Source: an uncultured Bacteroidota bacterium (GTDB lineage: Bacteria > Bacteroidota > Bacteroidia > Bacteroidales > P3). Taken from it: a stretch of 64,000 bases of DNA. Below are positions 33,791 through 41,896 of this stretch, piece after piece. The stretch is from the NCBI GenBank assembly GCA_902774395.1, contig CACYIK010000008.1, positions 1-64,000 of the forward strand, read 5' to 3'. The notes below the pieces were generated by a model that did no database searches, was not told the origin of the DNA, and worked only from the letters and a program-made list of their open reading frames with translations. Position numbers and translations under genes: made by a program. Each line of letters starts with the position of its first letter. Within the stretch, counting starts at the first letter, position 1.

Positions 33791-35272
33791 TTATCTCTTC
33801 AGAAGTTTGTTCACTACTCGGCGGACCAAAGTACGCTCGCTCCAGAGGAGGGCGGCGAGGAAGAGCAGCAGCAACAGGGTGTTGTAGGCCATTCTCAGCC
33901 AGAAACTCTCAATCACGACCAGGGTACTGGCGGCGAACAAGGCCAAGGCCAGGGCGAACCAACCGAGGATGCTCCACACTGGGTAGGGCACGTGGTAGTG
34001 GCGCTGGCCGATGAAGTAACTGAGCAACACACAGGTGCCATAGCCCGCCAGGCCACCCCAGGCGCAGGCCATGAAGCCAATTCTGGGTACCAGCAGCACG
34101 TTGACGAGCACCAGCACGGCACAGCCGATGGCACTCATGATGGCGCCCCAGTAGGTCTTGGCCGTCAGCTTGTACCAGAACGAGAGGTTGAAATAGACAC
34201 CCATCAGTATCTCGGCCATCATCACGATAGGTACGGCACGCAGGCCGTCCCAATAGTCCTGCTTGATGATGTACTTGAAGATATCCATATAGCACACCAC
34301 CACCATGAAGGCCAGCAGGGTGAACATGACGAAATACTTCATCACAAGGGCCTGACTCTCTTTACTCTTCTCCCCCTTGCCACCGGCAAAGACAAAGGGC
34401 TCGTAGGCATAGCGGAAGGCCTGGGTGATCATGGCCATAATCATGGCTATCTTGACGCAGGCGCCATAGATACCCAGCTGCTTCTGCATGTCGTCGCCGT
34501 CGTAGATGAACGGGAAGAGTATCTTGTCGGCCACCTGGTTGAGGATGCCCACGATGCCAAAGACCAGCAGCGGCCAGGCATACTTGAGCATGCGCTTCAT
34601 TAATTGAAAATTGAAAATTGAGAATTGAAAATCTTTCAATTCACGCCAGAAGCCGAAGGTCACCAAGGCGGTGCAGATGAGGTTGATATAGAAGATATAG
34701 CCGACATTGTTCTGCTCGTCGTACCACTGCATGAACGGCAGGTGTTGCAGCCTAGGTGCCACTAGGAAGACGAAGAGGTTCATGCCGATGTTGAGTACGA
34801 TGAAGGCCAGTTTGAGGGCGGCAAACTTCCACGCCTTGTTCTCATAACGCAGGCGGGCGAAGAGGATAGCCTGGAAAGCGTCGAAGGCCACGACGATGGC
34901 CATCGCCGCAATATATTCCGGGTGTGCTCCATAGCCCATGGCATTGGAGATGGGTCCCAGCAGAGCGAGGACTCCGAGGACGAAGAGGAGGCTCACCGAG
35001 CCCACCGAACCCAAAGCGGTGGAGAAGACGCTCTTACCATTTTCGCCTTCCTTATTCGCGAAATAGAAGAAGGTCGTCTCCATGCCGAAGGTGAGCACCA
35101 CCAGCAGCAGCGCCGTATAGGCGTAGACATTGGTCACCACGCCATAGCCACCCGAGGCGGCAGAGATATGATAGGTATACAAAGGGACGAGCAGGTAGTT
35201 CAAGAACCTGCCCACGATGCTACTCAGTCCATAGATGACTGAATCCGACAGAAGTTTCTTCAATGATGCCAT
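33791..35272 (-). CDS. Polysaccharide flippase (MOP/MATE superfamily)
   Basis: A 493-residue integral membrane protein with about 12-14 hydrophobic helices, of the oligosaccharide flippase (Wzx/RfbX-like) group. It starts LKKLLSDSVIYGLSSIVGRFLNYLLVPLYT, the usual N-terminal signature, with ETTFFYFANKE in helix 2. It translocates lipid-linked glycans across the inner membrane. The cytoplasmic loop near residue 215 carries DFQFSIFNFQ, encoded by a heptad array (34602-34640), as an in-frame insertion just before MKRMLKYAWPLL. It is divergent from the GH20 gene. Confidence 0.9.
   Translation of the reverse strand: MASLKKLLSDSVIYGLSSIVGRFLNYLLVPLYTYHISAASGGYGVVTNVYAYTALLLVVLTFGMETTFFYFANKEGENGKSVFSTALGSVGSVSLLFVLGVLALLGPISNAMGYGAHPEYIAAMAIVVAFDAFQAILFARLRYENKAWKFAALKLAFIVLNIGMNLFVFLVAPRLQHLPFMQWYDEQNNVGYIFYINLICTALVTFGFWRELKDFQFSIFNFQLMKRMLKYAWPLLVFGIVGILNQVADKILFPFIYDGDDMQKQLGIYGACVKIAMIMAMITQAFRYAYEPFVFAGGKGEKSKESQALVMKYFVMFTLLAFMVVVCYMDIFKYIIKQDYWDGLRAVPIVMMAEILMGVYFNLSFWYKLTAKTYWGAIMSAIGCAVLVLVNVLLVPRIGFMACAWGGLAGYGTCVLLSYFIGQRHYHVPYPVWSILGWFALALALFAASTLVVIESFWLRMAYNTLLLLLFLAALLWSERTLVRRVVNKLLKR
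34602..34640. repeat. Heptad array inside flippase gene
   Basis: Period-7 AAAATTG/AGAATTG units, in frame, read on the minus strand as FQFSIFNFQ. Confidence 0.82.
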
Positions 35273-35364
35273 GCTCCCATAACGCTCTCGCGAAAGAAAT
35301 ATTGTATAAATACAATAAAAGTAGCGAGACTGCGTTTTACGTTTATCTAAACGTAAACCTCATA

Positions 35365-37263
35365 ATGAATATTCACGCATTCGTACATTCACGCATTCGC
35401 ACCTCCATGCAAGCGGGCCTTGTCGTCGTTCTTTGCTGCTTTCTTGCCGTCGTCGCCTCTTGCGGACGCAATGTCACCGTCAAGAACATCAACATCATCC
35501 CCGAGCCCGTCTCCATCGAGCAGCGTGCCGGCGTCTACACCCTCGGCAGCGACGCCAATATCTCGTTCCGCGGCGTCGGACAGAACTCCTTCCCGGTCAA
35601 GTACCTCATGAATTCGCTCCGCCAGGGACATATCCAGCCGTCGCTGGCCACGTCGTCGGAGAAGAGCGACATCGAGCTGATCCTCAACGACACCGTTGAC
35701 AGCCGTCTGGGCGACGAGGGCTACGTCCTCGACATCTCTGCCGCCGGCATACGCCTCTCCGCCAATACCGAGCAGGGCCTCTTCTACGCCTACCAGACCC
35801 TCGTCCAGATACTCCCCTCCGACATCATCGAAGACTCCTACTCCTCCATCTCGCTGCCCATGTGCACCATCGTAGACTATCCGCGCTATGCCTGGCGCGG
35901 CGCCCACCTCGACGTCTGCCGCCACTTCTTCTCTGTCAAGTTCATCAAGAAGTACCTCGACCTCATGGCCAACTACAAGCTCAACCGCTTCCATTGGCAC
36001 CTCACCGATGACCACGGCTGGCGTCTCCCCTCAGAGAAATACCCGCTGCTCAACGAGATAGGCTCCTGGCGTGTCGACCGCGACGACCAGCCCTGGGGCA
36101 AAGCCAACCCGCCCAAGCCCGGCGAGGAGGCCACCTATGGCGGCTTCTACACCAAGCAGGAGATTGCCGACATCATCAAGTATGCCGCCGCCCGCGGCAT
36201 CGAAGTCATCCCCGAGGTCGAACTCCCGGGTCACTGCTCCGCCATCCTCGCCGCCTACCCCCACCTCTCGTGCGACGGCGGTCCCTACGACATACCCCTC
36301 GGCCCCTACTGGCCCCCACGTGCCATCCTGTGCGCCGGCAACGACTCCACGTTGCTATTCATCAACGACATCCTCGACGAGGTGATGGAGCTCTTCCCCT
36401 CCCAGTATATCCATATCGGAGGCGACGAAGCCTTCAAAGACAACTGGAAAGCCTGTCCCAAATGCCGCCACCGCATGAAGGAGAAGCACATCCACGACGT
36501 GGAACACCTGCAGGGGTGGCTGATGCGGCAGGCCGCCGACCATCTGCGCGACAAAGGCCGCATACCCATCGGATGGGACGAGTCGGTCGACTGCGGAGGC
36601 CTGGGCTTCCCCGCCGTCATCATGGCCTGGCGTGGCCTGCAGCAGGGCTACAACGCCGCCCGTGCCGGCTACCAGGTCATCTTCTGCCCGACGGAGTACT
36701 GCTACCTTGACTACTACCAGGCCAATCCCCGCTTCGAACCTGCCGCCATCGGCGGCCTCATCACGCTGGCCAAAGCCTACGCTTTCGACCCCGCACCCCT
36801 TGGCACCAACCACCGTGTAGCGGAGTGCATCATCGGCGGCCAGTGCAACCTCTGGACCGAGTACATCAACACCCCGGAACATGCCGAATATATGCTCCTG
36901 CCCCGCATGCTGGCCACCAGCGAATGCATGTGGTCTGCCACACAGAACAAGAGTTGGAACCACTTCCGCAAGAAGATAGAGTACCAGAAGACACGCCTCG
37001 CCAGCAAGGGATACAACTTCTGCGAAGGATCCTTCACTCCCCTCTTCCGCACCGCCGTCGTCGACGACAACACCGTCAACCTCACCATCGAGACAGAGGT
37101 TCCCAACACATACATCTTCTACACCCTCGACAGCACCACCCCGACGCAGAACTCCTCCGTCTACATCGGCCCCTTCAACATCAAACGTGGCAGCCGCATC
37201 AAGATACTCCCCGTCTTCAAAGACGTCCCTCGCGACACCGTTTACGAATATATCATCAAGTAG
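35365..37263 (+). CDS. GH20 beta-N-acetylhexosaminidase lipoprotein
   Basis: A 632-residue enzyme from ATG 35365; in-frame ATG 35407 is a second option. Lipobox VVASC. The GH20b N-terminal domain (PEPVSIEQRAGVYTLG) is followed by the catalytic barrel: YAWRGAHLDVCRHFF, NRFHWHLTDDHGWR, EVIPEVELPGH and the catalytic Asp-Glu pair in YIHIGGDEAFKDNW (about residue 355). The C-terminal part resembles CHB_HEX_C. It releases terminal GlcNAc/GalNAc from glycans. The signal region starts with an 8-base array (35371-35402). It is divergent from the flippase. Confidence 0.95.
   Translation: MNIHAFVHSRIRTSMQAGLVVVLCCFLAVVASCGRNVTVKNINIIPEPVSIEQRAGVYTLGSDANISFRGVGQNSFPVKYLMNSLRQGHIQPSLATSSEKSDIELILNDTVDSRLGDEGYVLDISAAGIRLSANTEQGLFYAYQTLVQILPSDIIEDSYSSISLPMCTIVDYPRYAWRGAHLDVCRHFFSVKFIKKYLDLMANYKLNRFHWHLTDDHGWRLPSEKYPLLNEIGSWRVDRDDQPWGKANPPKPGEEATYGGFYTKQEIADIIKYAAARGIEVIPEVELPGHCSAILAAYPHLSCDGGPYDIPLGPYWPPRAILCAGNDSTLLFINDILDEVMELFPSQYIHIGGDEAFKDNWKACPKCRHRMKEKHIHDVEHLQGWLMRQAADHLRDKGRIPIGWDESVDCGGLGFPAVIMAWRGLQQGYNAARAGYQVIFCPTEYCYLDYYQANPRFEPAAIGGLITLAKAYAFDPAPLGTNHRVAECIIGGQCNLWTEYINTPEHAEYMLLPRMLATSECMWSATQNKSWNHFRKKIEYQKTRLASKGYNFCEGSFTPLFRTAVVDDNTVNLTIETEVPNTYIFYTLDSTTPTQNSSVYIGPFNIKRGSRIKILPVFKDVPRDTVYEYIIK
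35371..35402 (+). repeat. 8-base array at GH20 N-terminus
   Basis: Units ATTCACGC and ATTCGTAC/ATTCGCAC alternate just after the proposed start codon. Confidence 0.7.
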
Positions 37264-37287
37264 CCCACCCCAACACATATTCACTAC

Positions 37288-38289
37288 ATGGACATCGACT
37301 ACTTGCTAACCACCAGCGACCCTGTCGCCGTACAGGACCTCTTCGACGAGGCGGCGCGTCTGCGCGACGAGGTCTATGGCCGTCGCATCTTCATCCGCGG
37401 CCTCATCGAGATCACCAATCACTGCCGTAACAACTGCCTGTACTGCGGCATCCGCCGTGACGTGAAGACCCAGCGCTACAGACTCAGCAAAGAGCAAATC
37501 CTCGACTGCTGCCGCACAGGTCACGCCCTTGGCTTCCGCACCTTCGTGCTGCAAGGCGGCGAGGATGCTTGGTTTACCGACGACGTGGTCTGCGACATCG
37601 TCAGCGCCATCAAAGGGGAGTTCCCCGACTGCGCCGTCACCCTCTCCCTCGGGGAGCGTGGCCGCGAAAGCTTCACCCGTCTGCGTGAGGCGGGTGCCGA
37701 CCGCTACCTGCTGCGCCACGAGACCGCCGACGCCAACCACTACGCACACCTGCACCCCGCCGAGATGTCCTTCGAGCACCGCATGCAGTGTCTCCACGAC
37801 CTGCGCGACCTCGGATTCCAGGTCGGCGCTGGATTCATGGTGGGTTCCCCTGGGCAGACCCTCGAGACCCTCAAGAAAGACCTCGACTTCATCGCCGACT
37901 TCCGACCCGAGATGGTGGGCATCGGTCCCTTCATCCCGGCGGCAGGCACCCCCTTCGAGAAACATCCCGCCGGCAGCGTCGAACTCACTTTGCGTCTGCT
38001 GGCCATCATCCGCATACTCCATCCCCACGTGCTGCTCCCTGCCACCACAGCCCTCGGCACCCTCCATCCCCAGGGACGCGAGCGCGCCATCAACGCCGGC
38101 GCCAATGTCGTGATGCCGAACCTCAGTCCTCAGGACACCCGCGCACTCTACTCCATCTACAACAACAAGCTCTCCACCCACAGCGAGGCCGCCGAGACTG
38201 TCGCCGACACCCGCGCCCGCCTCAAGGCCATCGGGTTCGACATACCCGTCGACCGGGGAGACTTTAGTAAATTGAAAATTGAGAATTGA
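37288..38289 (+). CDS. hydE: [FeFe] hydrogenase maturation radical SAM protein HydE
   Basis: A 333-residue radical SAM enzyme. The SAM cluster motif is CRNNCLYC (Cys46, Cys50, Cys53), followed by GIRRD. RYRLSKEQIL, FVLQGGEDAWF and the YLLRHETADANHY segment match HydE, with GFMVGSPGQT and PATTALGTLHPQGRERAINAGANVVMPNLSP near the end. HydE makes the organometallic precursor of the H-cluster. BioB- or PylB-like alternatives are less likely. No hydrogenase, HydF or HydG is in the window. The last codons (KLKIEN) and stop come from a heptad array. Confidence 0.9.
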   Translation: MDIDYLLTTSDPVAVQDLFDEAARLRDEVYGRRIFIRGLIEITNHCRNNCLYCGIRRDVKTQRYRLSKEQILDCCRTGHALGFRTFVLQGGEDAWFTDDVVCDIVSAIKGEFPDCAVTLSLGERGRESFTRLREAGADRYLLRHETADANHYAHLHPAEMSFEHRMQCLHDLRDLGFQVGAGFMVGSPGQTLETLKKDLDFIADFRPEMVGIGPFIPAAGTPFEKHPAGSVELTLRLLAIIRILHPHVLLPATTALGTLHPQGRERAINAGANVVMPNLSPQDTRALYSIYNNKLSTHSEAAETVADTRARLKAIGFDIPVDRGDFSKLKIEN

Positions 38290-38330
38290 AAATTGAGAAT
38301 TGAGAATTGAAAATTGAAAATTGAGAATTC
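38269..38330 (+). repeat. Heptad array at hydE 3' end
   Basis: About eight AAAATTG/AGAATTG units (period 7) supply the final codons and TGA stop of hydE and fill the gap to the next gene. Confidence 0.88.
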
Positions 38331-38339
38331 ATATTGTTC

Positions 38340-38549
38340 ATGAAAGCTGCTAAGAAAATATTTGTCATTCTTGTCTTTTCTTGTCTTCTGACAGCACTCA
38401 CCTCCTGCCATAAGACCTGTGTATGCTATGGCTACAACGGAGGCGAGTACTCCTACACCCAGGAAGACCTCGATGCCCGCGGCAAGACCTGCAGCGGCAT
38501 GGCCTACCTCGGCAGCAGACAACATTACTCTGTATGCAACTGGGAGTAA
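38340..38549 (+). CDS. Small Cys-rich lipoprotein, KxCxC family member 2
   Basis: A 69-residue lipoprotein from ATG 38340. The lipobox ALTSC gives Cys23; CVC follows (Cys27, Cys29), then cysteines in GKTCSGM and SVCNWE. The pattern matches the proteins at 5924, 46219 and 46491. The hydrophobic core of the signal (FVILVFSCLL) is encoded by a TCTTGTC-type repeat. It is placed between hydE and a PflX-like radical SAM gene, both iron-sulfur proteins; a link is speculative. Confidence 0.78.
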   Translation: MKAAKKIFVILVFSCLLTALTSCHKTCVCYGYNGGEYSYTQEDLDARGKTCSGMAYLGSRQHYSVCNWE

Positions 38550-38597
38550 AGAGAATTAAGAATTAAAAATTAAAAAATAAAAATTAAAAATTAAGAT
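38549..38597 (+). repeat. Heptad array before the PflX-like gene
   Basis: TTAAGAA/TTAAAAA units, period 7, start at the stop codon of the lipoprotein and run to the TTG/ATG start of the next gene. Confidence 0.82.
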
Positions 38598-39527
38598 TTG
38601 GAAATGGCCAGTGGATGTAGATTGTGTCCTAGGAGTTGTGGGGTCGACCGTACTACCGGCGGAGGATTCTGCGGTGCTGCCGACACCCTCGAGGTAGCAT
38701 CCGTCTGTGTCCATCGGGGAGAGGAACCGCCCCTCAACCCCATCGTCAACGTCTTCTTCGCCCACTGTAACCTCCAGTGCATCTACTGCCAGAACTGGCA
38801 GATCAGCGGTAAAGGTGAAAGGTTAAAGGTGAAAGGTGAAAGATATACTATCGAAACCCTCGCCGACCTCATTGTCTCTCACCTTTCACCTCTCACCTCT
38901 CACCTTTCACCTCTTCTCGGTCTCGTCACCGCCAGCCACTACGCCCACCACATCCCGGCACTCATCGATGCCGTCCACCAACGCGGCTTCACCCCTACGG
39001 TAGTCTACAACAGCAGCGGCTACGAGAGCGTCGAAACGCTAAGGTCTCTCGAGGGACTCGTCGACATCTACCTCCCCGACTTCAAATACATGGACGCCGG
39101 CATTGCAAAGACCTACAGCCATGCCCCCGACTATCCCGAGGTGGCCTCTGCCGCCCTCAAGGAGATGATACGCCAGGTGGGCAAAGGTCTTAAAGTCGAT
39201 GGCAACGGCACCGCCTACCGCGGTCTCATCGTCCGCCACCTGGTCCTTCCCGGCCACGTCGACAACTCCCTTGCCGTCCTCGACCACCTCGCCGACTTGG
39301 TTCCCTTCGGTCTCCACCTGTCGCTTATGGCGCAGTATTTCCCACCCAAACCCGACCTGCCCGCTCCGCTCGACCGCTCCGTCACCGCCGACGAATACGC
39401 CGTCGTAGTGGCACGCGCCGAGGAGCTGGGGCTCACCGATGGCTGGATACAGGAACTCGCGGCACGCGACAACTACCGTCCCGACTTCTCCATTACTGGA
39501 AACCCCTTCGAGAGAAATGATGAATGA
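38598..39527 (+). CDS. PflX-like radical SAM protein (COG1313)
   Basis: About 309 residues; TTG 38598 or ATG 38604. N-terminal CRLCPRSCGVDR and GFCGA are the COG1313 hallmark, followed by HRGEEPPLNP and the radical SAM motif CNLQCIYCQN (Cys57, Cys61, Cys64). Later segments DIYLPDFKYMD and RHLVLPGHVDNS fit the family. These proteins resemble pyruvate formate-lyase activases, but their substrate is unknown. Directly after the SAM motif an inverted heptad pair (38809-38914) adds GKGERLKVKGERY and SHLSPLTSHLSPL, in frame on both sides of a short conserved helix. Confidence 0.88.
   Translation: MEMASGCRLCPRSCGVDRTTGGGFCGAADTLEVASVCVHRGEEPPLNPIVNVFFAHCNLQCIYCQNWQISGKGERLKVKGERYTIETLADLIVSHLSPLTSHLSPLLGLVTASHYAHHIPALIDAVHQRGFTPTVVYNSSGYESVETLRSLEGLVDIYLPDFKYMDAGIAKTYSHAPDYPEVASAALKEMIRQVGKGLKVDGNGTAYRGLIVRHLVLPGHVDNSLAVLDHLADLVPFGLHLSLMAQYFPPKPDLPAPLDRSVTADEYAVVVARAEELGLTDGWIQELAARDNYRPDFSITGNPFERNDE
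38809..38914 (+). repeat. Inverted pair of heptad arrays in radical SAM gene
   Basis: Left arm 38809-38843 (GGTGAAA/GGTTAAA units) and right arm 38876-38914 (TTTCACC/TCTCACC units), ~32 bases apart, are complementary over ~30 bp. Confidence 0.87.
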
Positions 39528-39602
39528 TAAGTGATGAATGATGAGTGATGAGTGATGAGTGATGAATGATGAATGATAAAAAAACTAAAAAGTAAAAAGT
39601 AT
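39520..39602 (+). repeat. Compound heptad array
   Basis: TGATGAA/TGATGAG units provide the stop of the radical SAM gene (GAT GAA TGA) and run to 39572; then AACTAAA/AAGTAAA units continue to the next start. Two heptamer families are joined. Confidence 0.85.
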
Positions 39603-39603
39603 A

Positions 39604-40197
39604 ATGGCCAAACATGTTTTCACTCTCGACGACGTAGAGTCTGAATTCAGCGACCTTGCAATGCTGCTTTTCCGCACGGGTGTGGCGGGATACATCTTCA
39701 CCGACTCCCTCAACCGGCTCTATTCCCTCTCACTGGCACGCGTCGACGACCTTCCTATTGCGGGTATGTCGTGGCCCACCTATACCTTCGACGACCGTCA
39801 GGAACACCTCAAATACTTCCTTGTCGAGCATCCACTCTCATCATCCCTCAAGGAGACGTGGCAACCTGGGGACAAGATGCTTATTGTCAGGGGTGAGACT
39901 GCGTGGAATAAAATACGGCAGATCCACGCCGAATTCACTGAGCCACAGCCCGACGACAACGAGCGCCATGAATTACTCATGGAGCTCATCCAGCAGTTCA
40001 CCGTGGCCACCCCCATCGACCTCGAAGCCCCTTGCGACAACCTTCCGACCAAAGCGGCAAAAGAGCGTCGACAACTGGAGCAACGCTGCATGGAAGTGCT
40101 CCGCGCCATCGAAGACTACAACCTCGACCTCGACGAGAGTGAGCTACAGCATCTGAACAGCATGAAAGAACGCTGGCCACAGGGCATAAATAAGTGA
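39604..40197 (+). CDS. Conserved-looking protein of unknown function
   Basis: A 197-residue soluble protein without signal peptide. The N-terminal ~90 residues look like a compact alpha/beta domain (FTLDDVESEFSDLAMLLFRTGVAGYIFTDSLNRLYSL; RQEHLKYFLVEH), and the C-terminal ~70 residues are helical and charged (AAKERRQLEQRCMEVLRAIEDYN). I recognise no family. The stop codon is the first TGA of a heptad array. It lies between the PflX-like gene and pepD. Confidence 0.65.
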   Translation: MAKHVFTLDDVESEFSDLAMLLFRTGVAGYIFTDSLNRLYSLSLARVDDLPIAGMSWPTYTFDDRQEHLKYFLVEHPLSSSLKETWQPGDKMLIVRGETAWNKIRQIHAEFTEPQPDDNERHELLMELIQQFTVATPIDLEAPCDNLPTKAAKERRQLEQRCMEVLRAIEDYNLDLDESELQHLNSMKERWPQGINK

Positions 40198-40283
40198 GGA
40201 GTGATGAGTGATGAGTGAGGAGTGATGAGTGAGGAGTGATGAGTGAGGAGTGATGAGTGAGGAGTGGTGAGTGAAGAATGAGG
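40195..40283 (+). repeat. Heptad array upstream of pepD
   Basis: About twelve GTGAGGA/GTGATGA units, period 7, beginning at the stop codon of the upstream gene and ending just before the pepD promoter. Confidence 0.9.
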
Positions 40284-40292
40284 AAAAAATAT

Positions 40293-40323
40293 TTTGCTGA
40301 TTGAAAAATATATTGTATATTTG
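40293..40323 (+). promoter_or_regulatory. pepD promoter
   Basis: TTTG (40293-40296), 19-base spacer, TATATTTG (40316-40323); leader of ~40 bases to ATG 40371. Confidence 0.78.
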
Positions 40324-40370
40324 CAGTCACCTTTTCGGAACGGAAATATCAACCTAAAATAAAAACAACT

Positions 40371-41840
40371 ATGGCAACAAAAACAATCAAAGACCTTGAA
40401 CCCAAAGAGTTGTGGAACAATTTCGACGCTCTGACCAAATGTCCCCGTCCCTCGAAACACGAAGAAGTTGTACGCGAATTCCTTGTAAAGTGGGCTAAAA
40501 AGAACAAAATAGCCTGCCGTGTGGACGCTATCGGCAACGTGATCATGAGCAAACCCGCCACCAAAGGCATGGAGAAAGTGCACCCCGTGGTGCTGCAGGC
40601 CCACATGGACATGGTGCCGCAGGCCCGTGCCGGCAAGAAACACGACTTCCTGAAAGACCCCATCAAGACGAAGATTGTCGGTGAGTGGGTCTATGCCGAC
40701 GACACCACCCTCGGTGCCGACGACGGTATGGGCGTTGCCGCCATCATGGCTGTCTTCGAGAGCAAGACCGTGAAGCACGGTCCGCTGGAGGCCCTCATCA
40801 CCACCGACGAGGAGACCGGCATGACCGGTGCCTTCGGCCTGAAGAAAGGCGAGCTCCACGGCGACTACCTGCTGAACCTCGACAGCGAGACTGAGGGCGA
40901 GCTCTACGTGGGCTGCGCCGGCGGTATCGACGCTGCTCTCTCCATCCCCTACAAGACCGAGAAAGCTCCCAAGGGCATGGAGGCCTACAAGCTCACCATC
41001 GGTGGCCTCAAGGGCGGCCATTCCGGCATGGAGATCAACACCGGCCGTGCCAACGCAAATAAACTGCTGTTCCGTCACCTCCGCTGGGTGGCCGAGTGTG
41101 GCATCCGCCTCATCAGCCTCGAAGGTGGCAATATGCGCAACGCCATCCCCCGCGACGCCGAAGCCGTCATCGCCATGCCCAAAGAGCATGTCGACTGCAT
41201 CCTCAAGGAGTTCGACAAAGTGGCCGGCTGGGTGAAGAAAGAACTCGCCAATGTCGAGCCCGACTTCTTCATGAAGTATGAGAAGGTTCGCATGAACCCC
41301 ACCGTCATCGACAACGAGGGCACCCAGAAGATCATCAACCTCATGATGGTGGCCCCCAACGGCGTCATCCGCATGAGCAAAGATATGGAAGGCCTCGTCG
41401 AGACCTCACTGAACCTGGCCATCGCCAAGACCACGGCCGCCAAGAAGTTCGTGGTGTACGCACTGCTGCGTTCCTCTGTCGATACCGCCAAGGAGGCCCT
41501 CGCCGAGCGCCTCGTCTGCCTGGCCGAACTGGCCGGTGGCAAGTGCCAGCTCAGCGGCGCCTATCCCGGATGGAAGCCCAACATGGAGAGCCAGCTACTG
41601 AAGACCATGAAGCAGGTCTACAAGAAGAAATACAAGAAAGAGCCTCTGGTGGTGGCCATCCACGCCGGCTTGGAGTGCGGTCTGCTGGGCGGCAAATACC
41701 CCGACATGGAGATGATCTCCTTCGGCCCGACACTGCAGAGCCCCCACAGCCCCGACGAGCGCTGCAATATCCCCAGCACCAAGAAGTTCTACGACTACCT
41801 GGTGGCTGTGCTCGAGGCCATCCCCGAGAAGAAGAAATAA
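40371..41840 (+). CDS. pepD: Aminoacyl-histidine dipeptidase (M20C)
   Basis: A 489-residue zinc peptidase that splits Xaa-His dipeptides in the cytoplasm. M20 ligands are visible: His78 in LQAHMDMV, Asp in LGADDGMGVA (about 118), the general-base Glu-Glu pair in TTDEETGMTGAF (about 146), and Asp in LNLDSETEG. The dimerisation lid contains GGLKGGHSGMEIN, and the C-terminal ligand lies in HAGLECGLLGGKYPDME. Length and order match PepD. It has its own promoter and a strong terminator. Confidence 0.96.
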   Translation: MATKTIKDLEPKELWNNFDALTKCPRPSKHEEVVREFLVKWAKKNKIACRVDAIGNVIMSKPATKGMEKVHPVVLQAHMDMVPQARAGKKHDFLKDPIKTKIVGEWVYADDTTLGADDGMGVAAIMAVFESKTVKHGPLEALITTDEETGMTGAFGLKKGELHGDYLLNLDSETEGELYVGCAGGIDAALSIPYKTEKAPKGMEAYKLTIGGLKGGHSGMEINTGRANANKLLFRHLRWVAECGIRLISLEGGNMRNAIPRDAEAVIAMPKEHVDCILKEFDKVAGWVKKELANVEPDFFMKYEKVRMNPTVIDNEGTQKIINLMMVAPNGVIRMSKDMEGLVETSLNLAIAKTTAAKKFVVYALLRSSVDTAKEALAERLVCLAELAGGKCQLSGAYPGWKPNMESQLLKTMKQVYKKKYKKEPLVVAIHAGLECGLLGGKYPDMEMISFGPTLQSPHSPDERCNIPSTKKFYDYLVAVLEAIPEKKK

Positions 41841-41854
41841 GTAATGTGAGATAC

Positions 41855-41896
41855 AAAAAAAGAGGGCTCCTCAATGAGGAGCCCTCTTTTTTTTAT
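41855..41896. terminator. Bidirectional terminator
   Basis: Stem AAGAGGGCTCCTCA / TGAGGAGCCCTCTT with flanking A and T runs. It lies between pepD (+) and the minus-strand gene whose TAA (41893-41895) is inside its T run. Confidence 0.92.

Noticed and set aside
40195..40283. Possible CRISPR array
   Set aside because: Units are 7 bases with no spacers of constant length and no cas genes nearby; it is a simple heptad array like the others.
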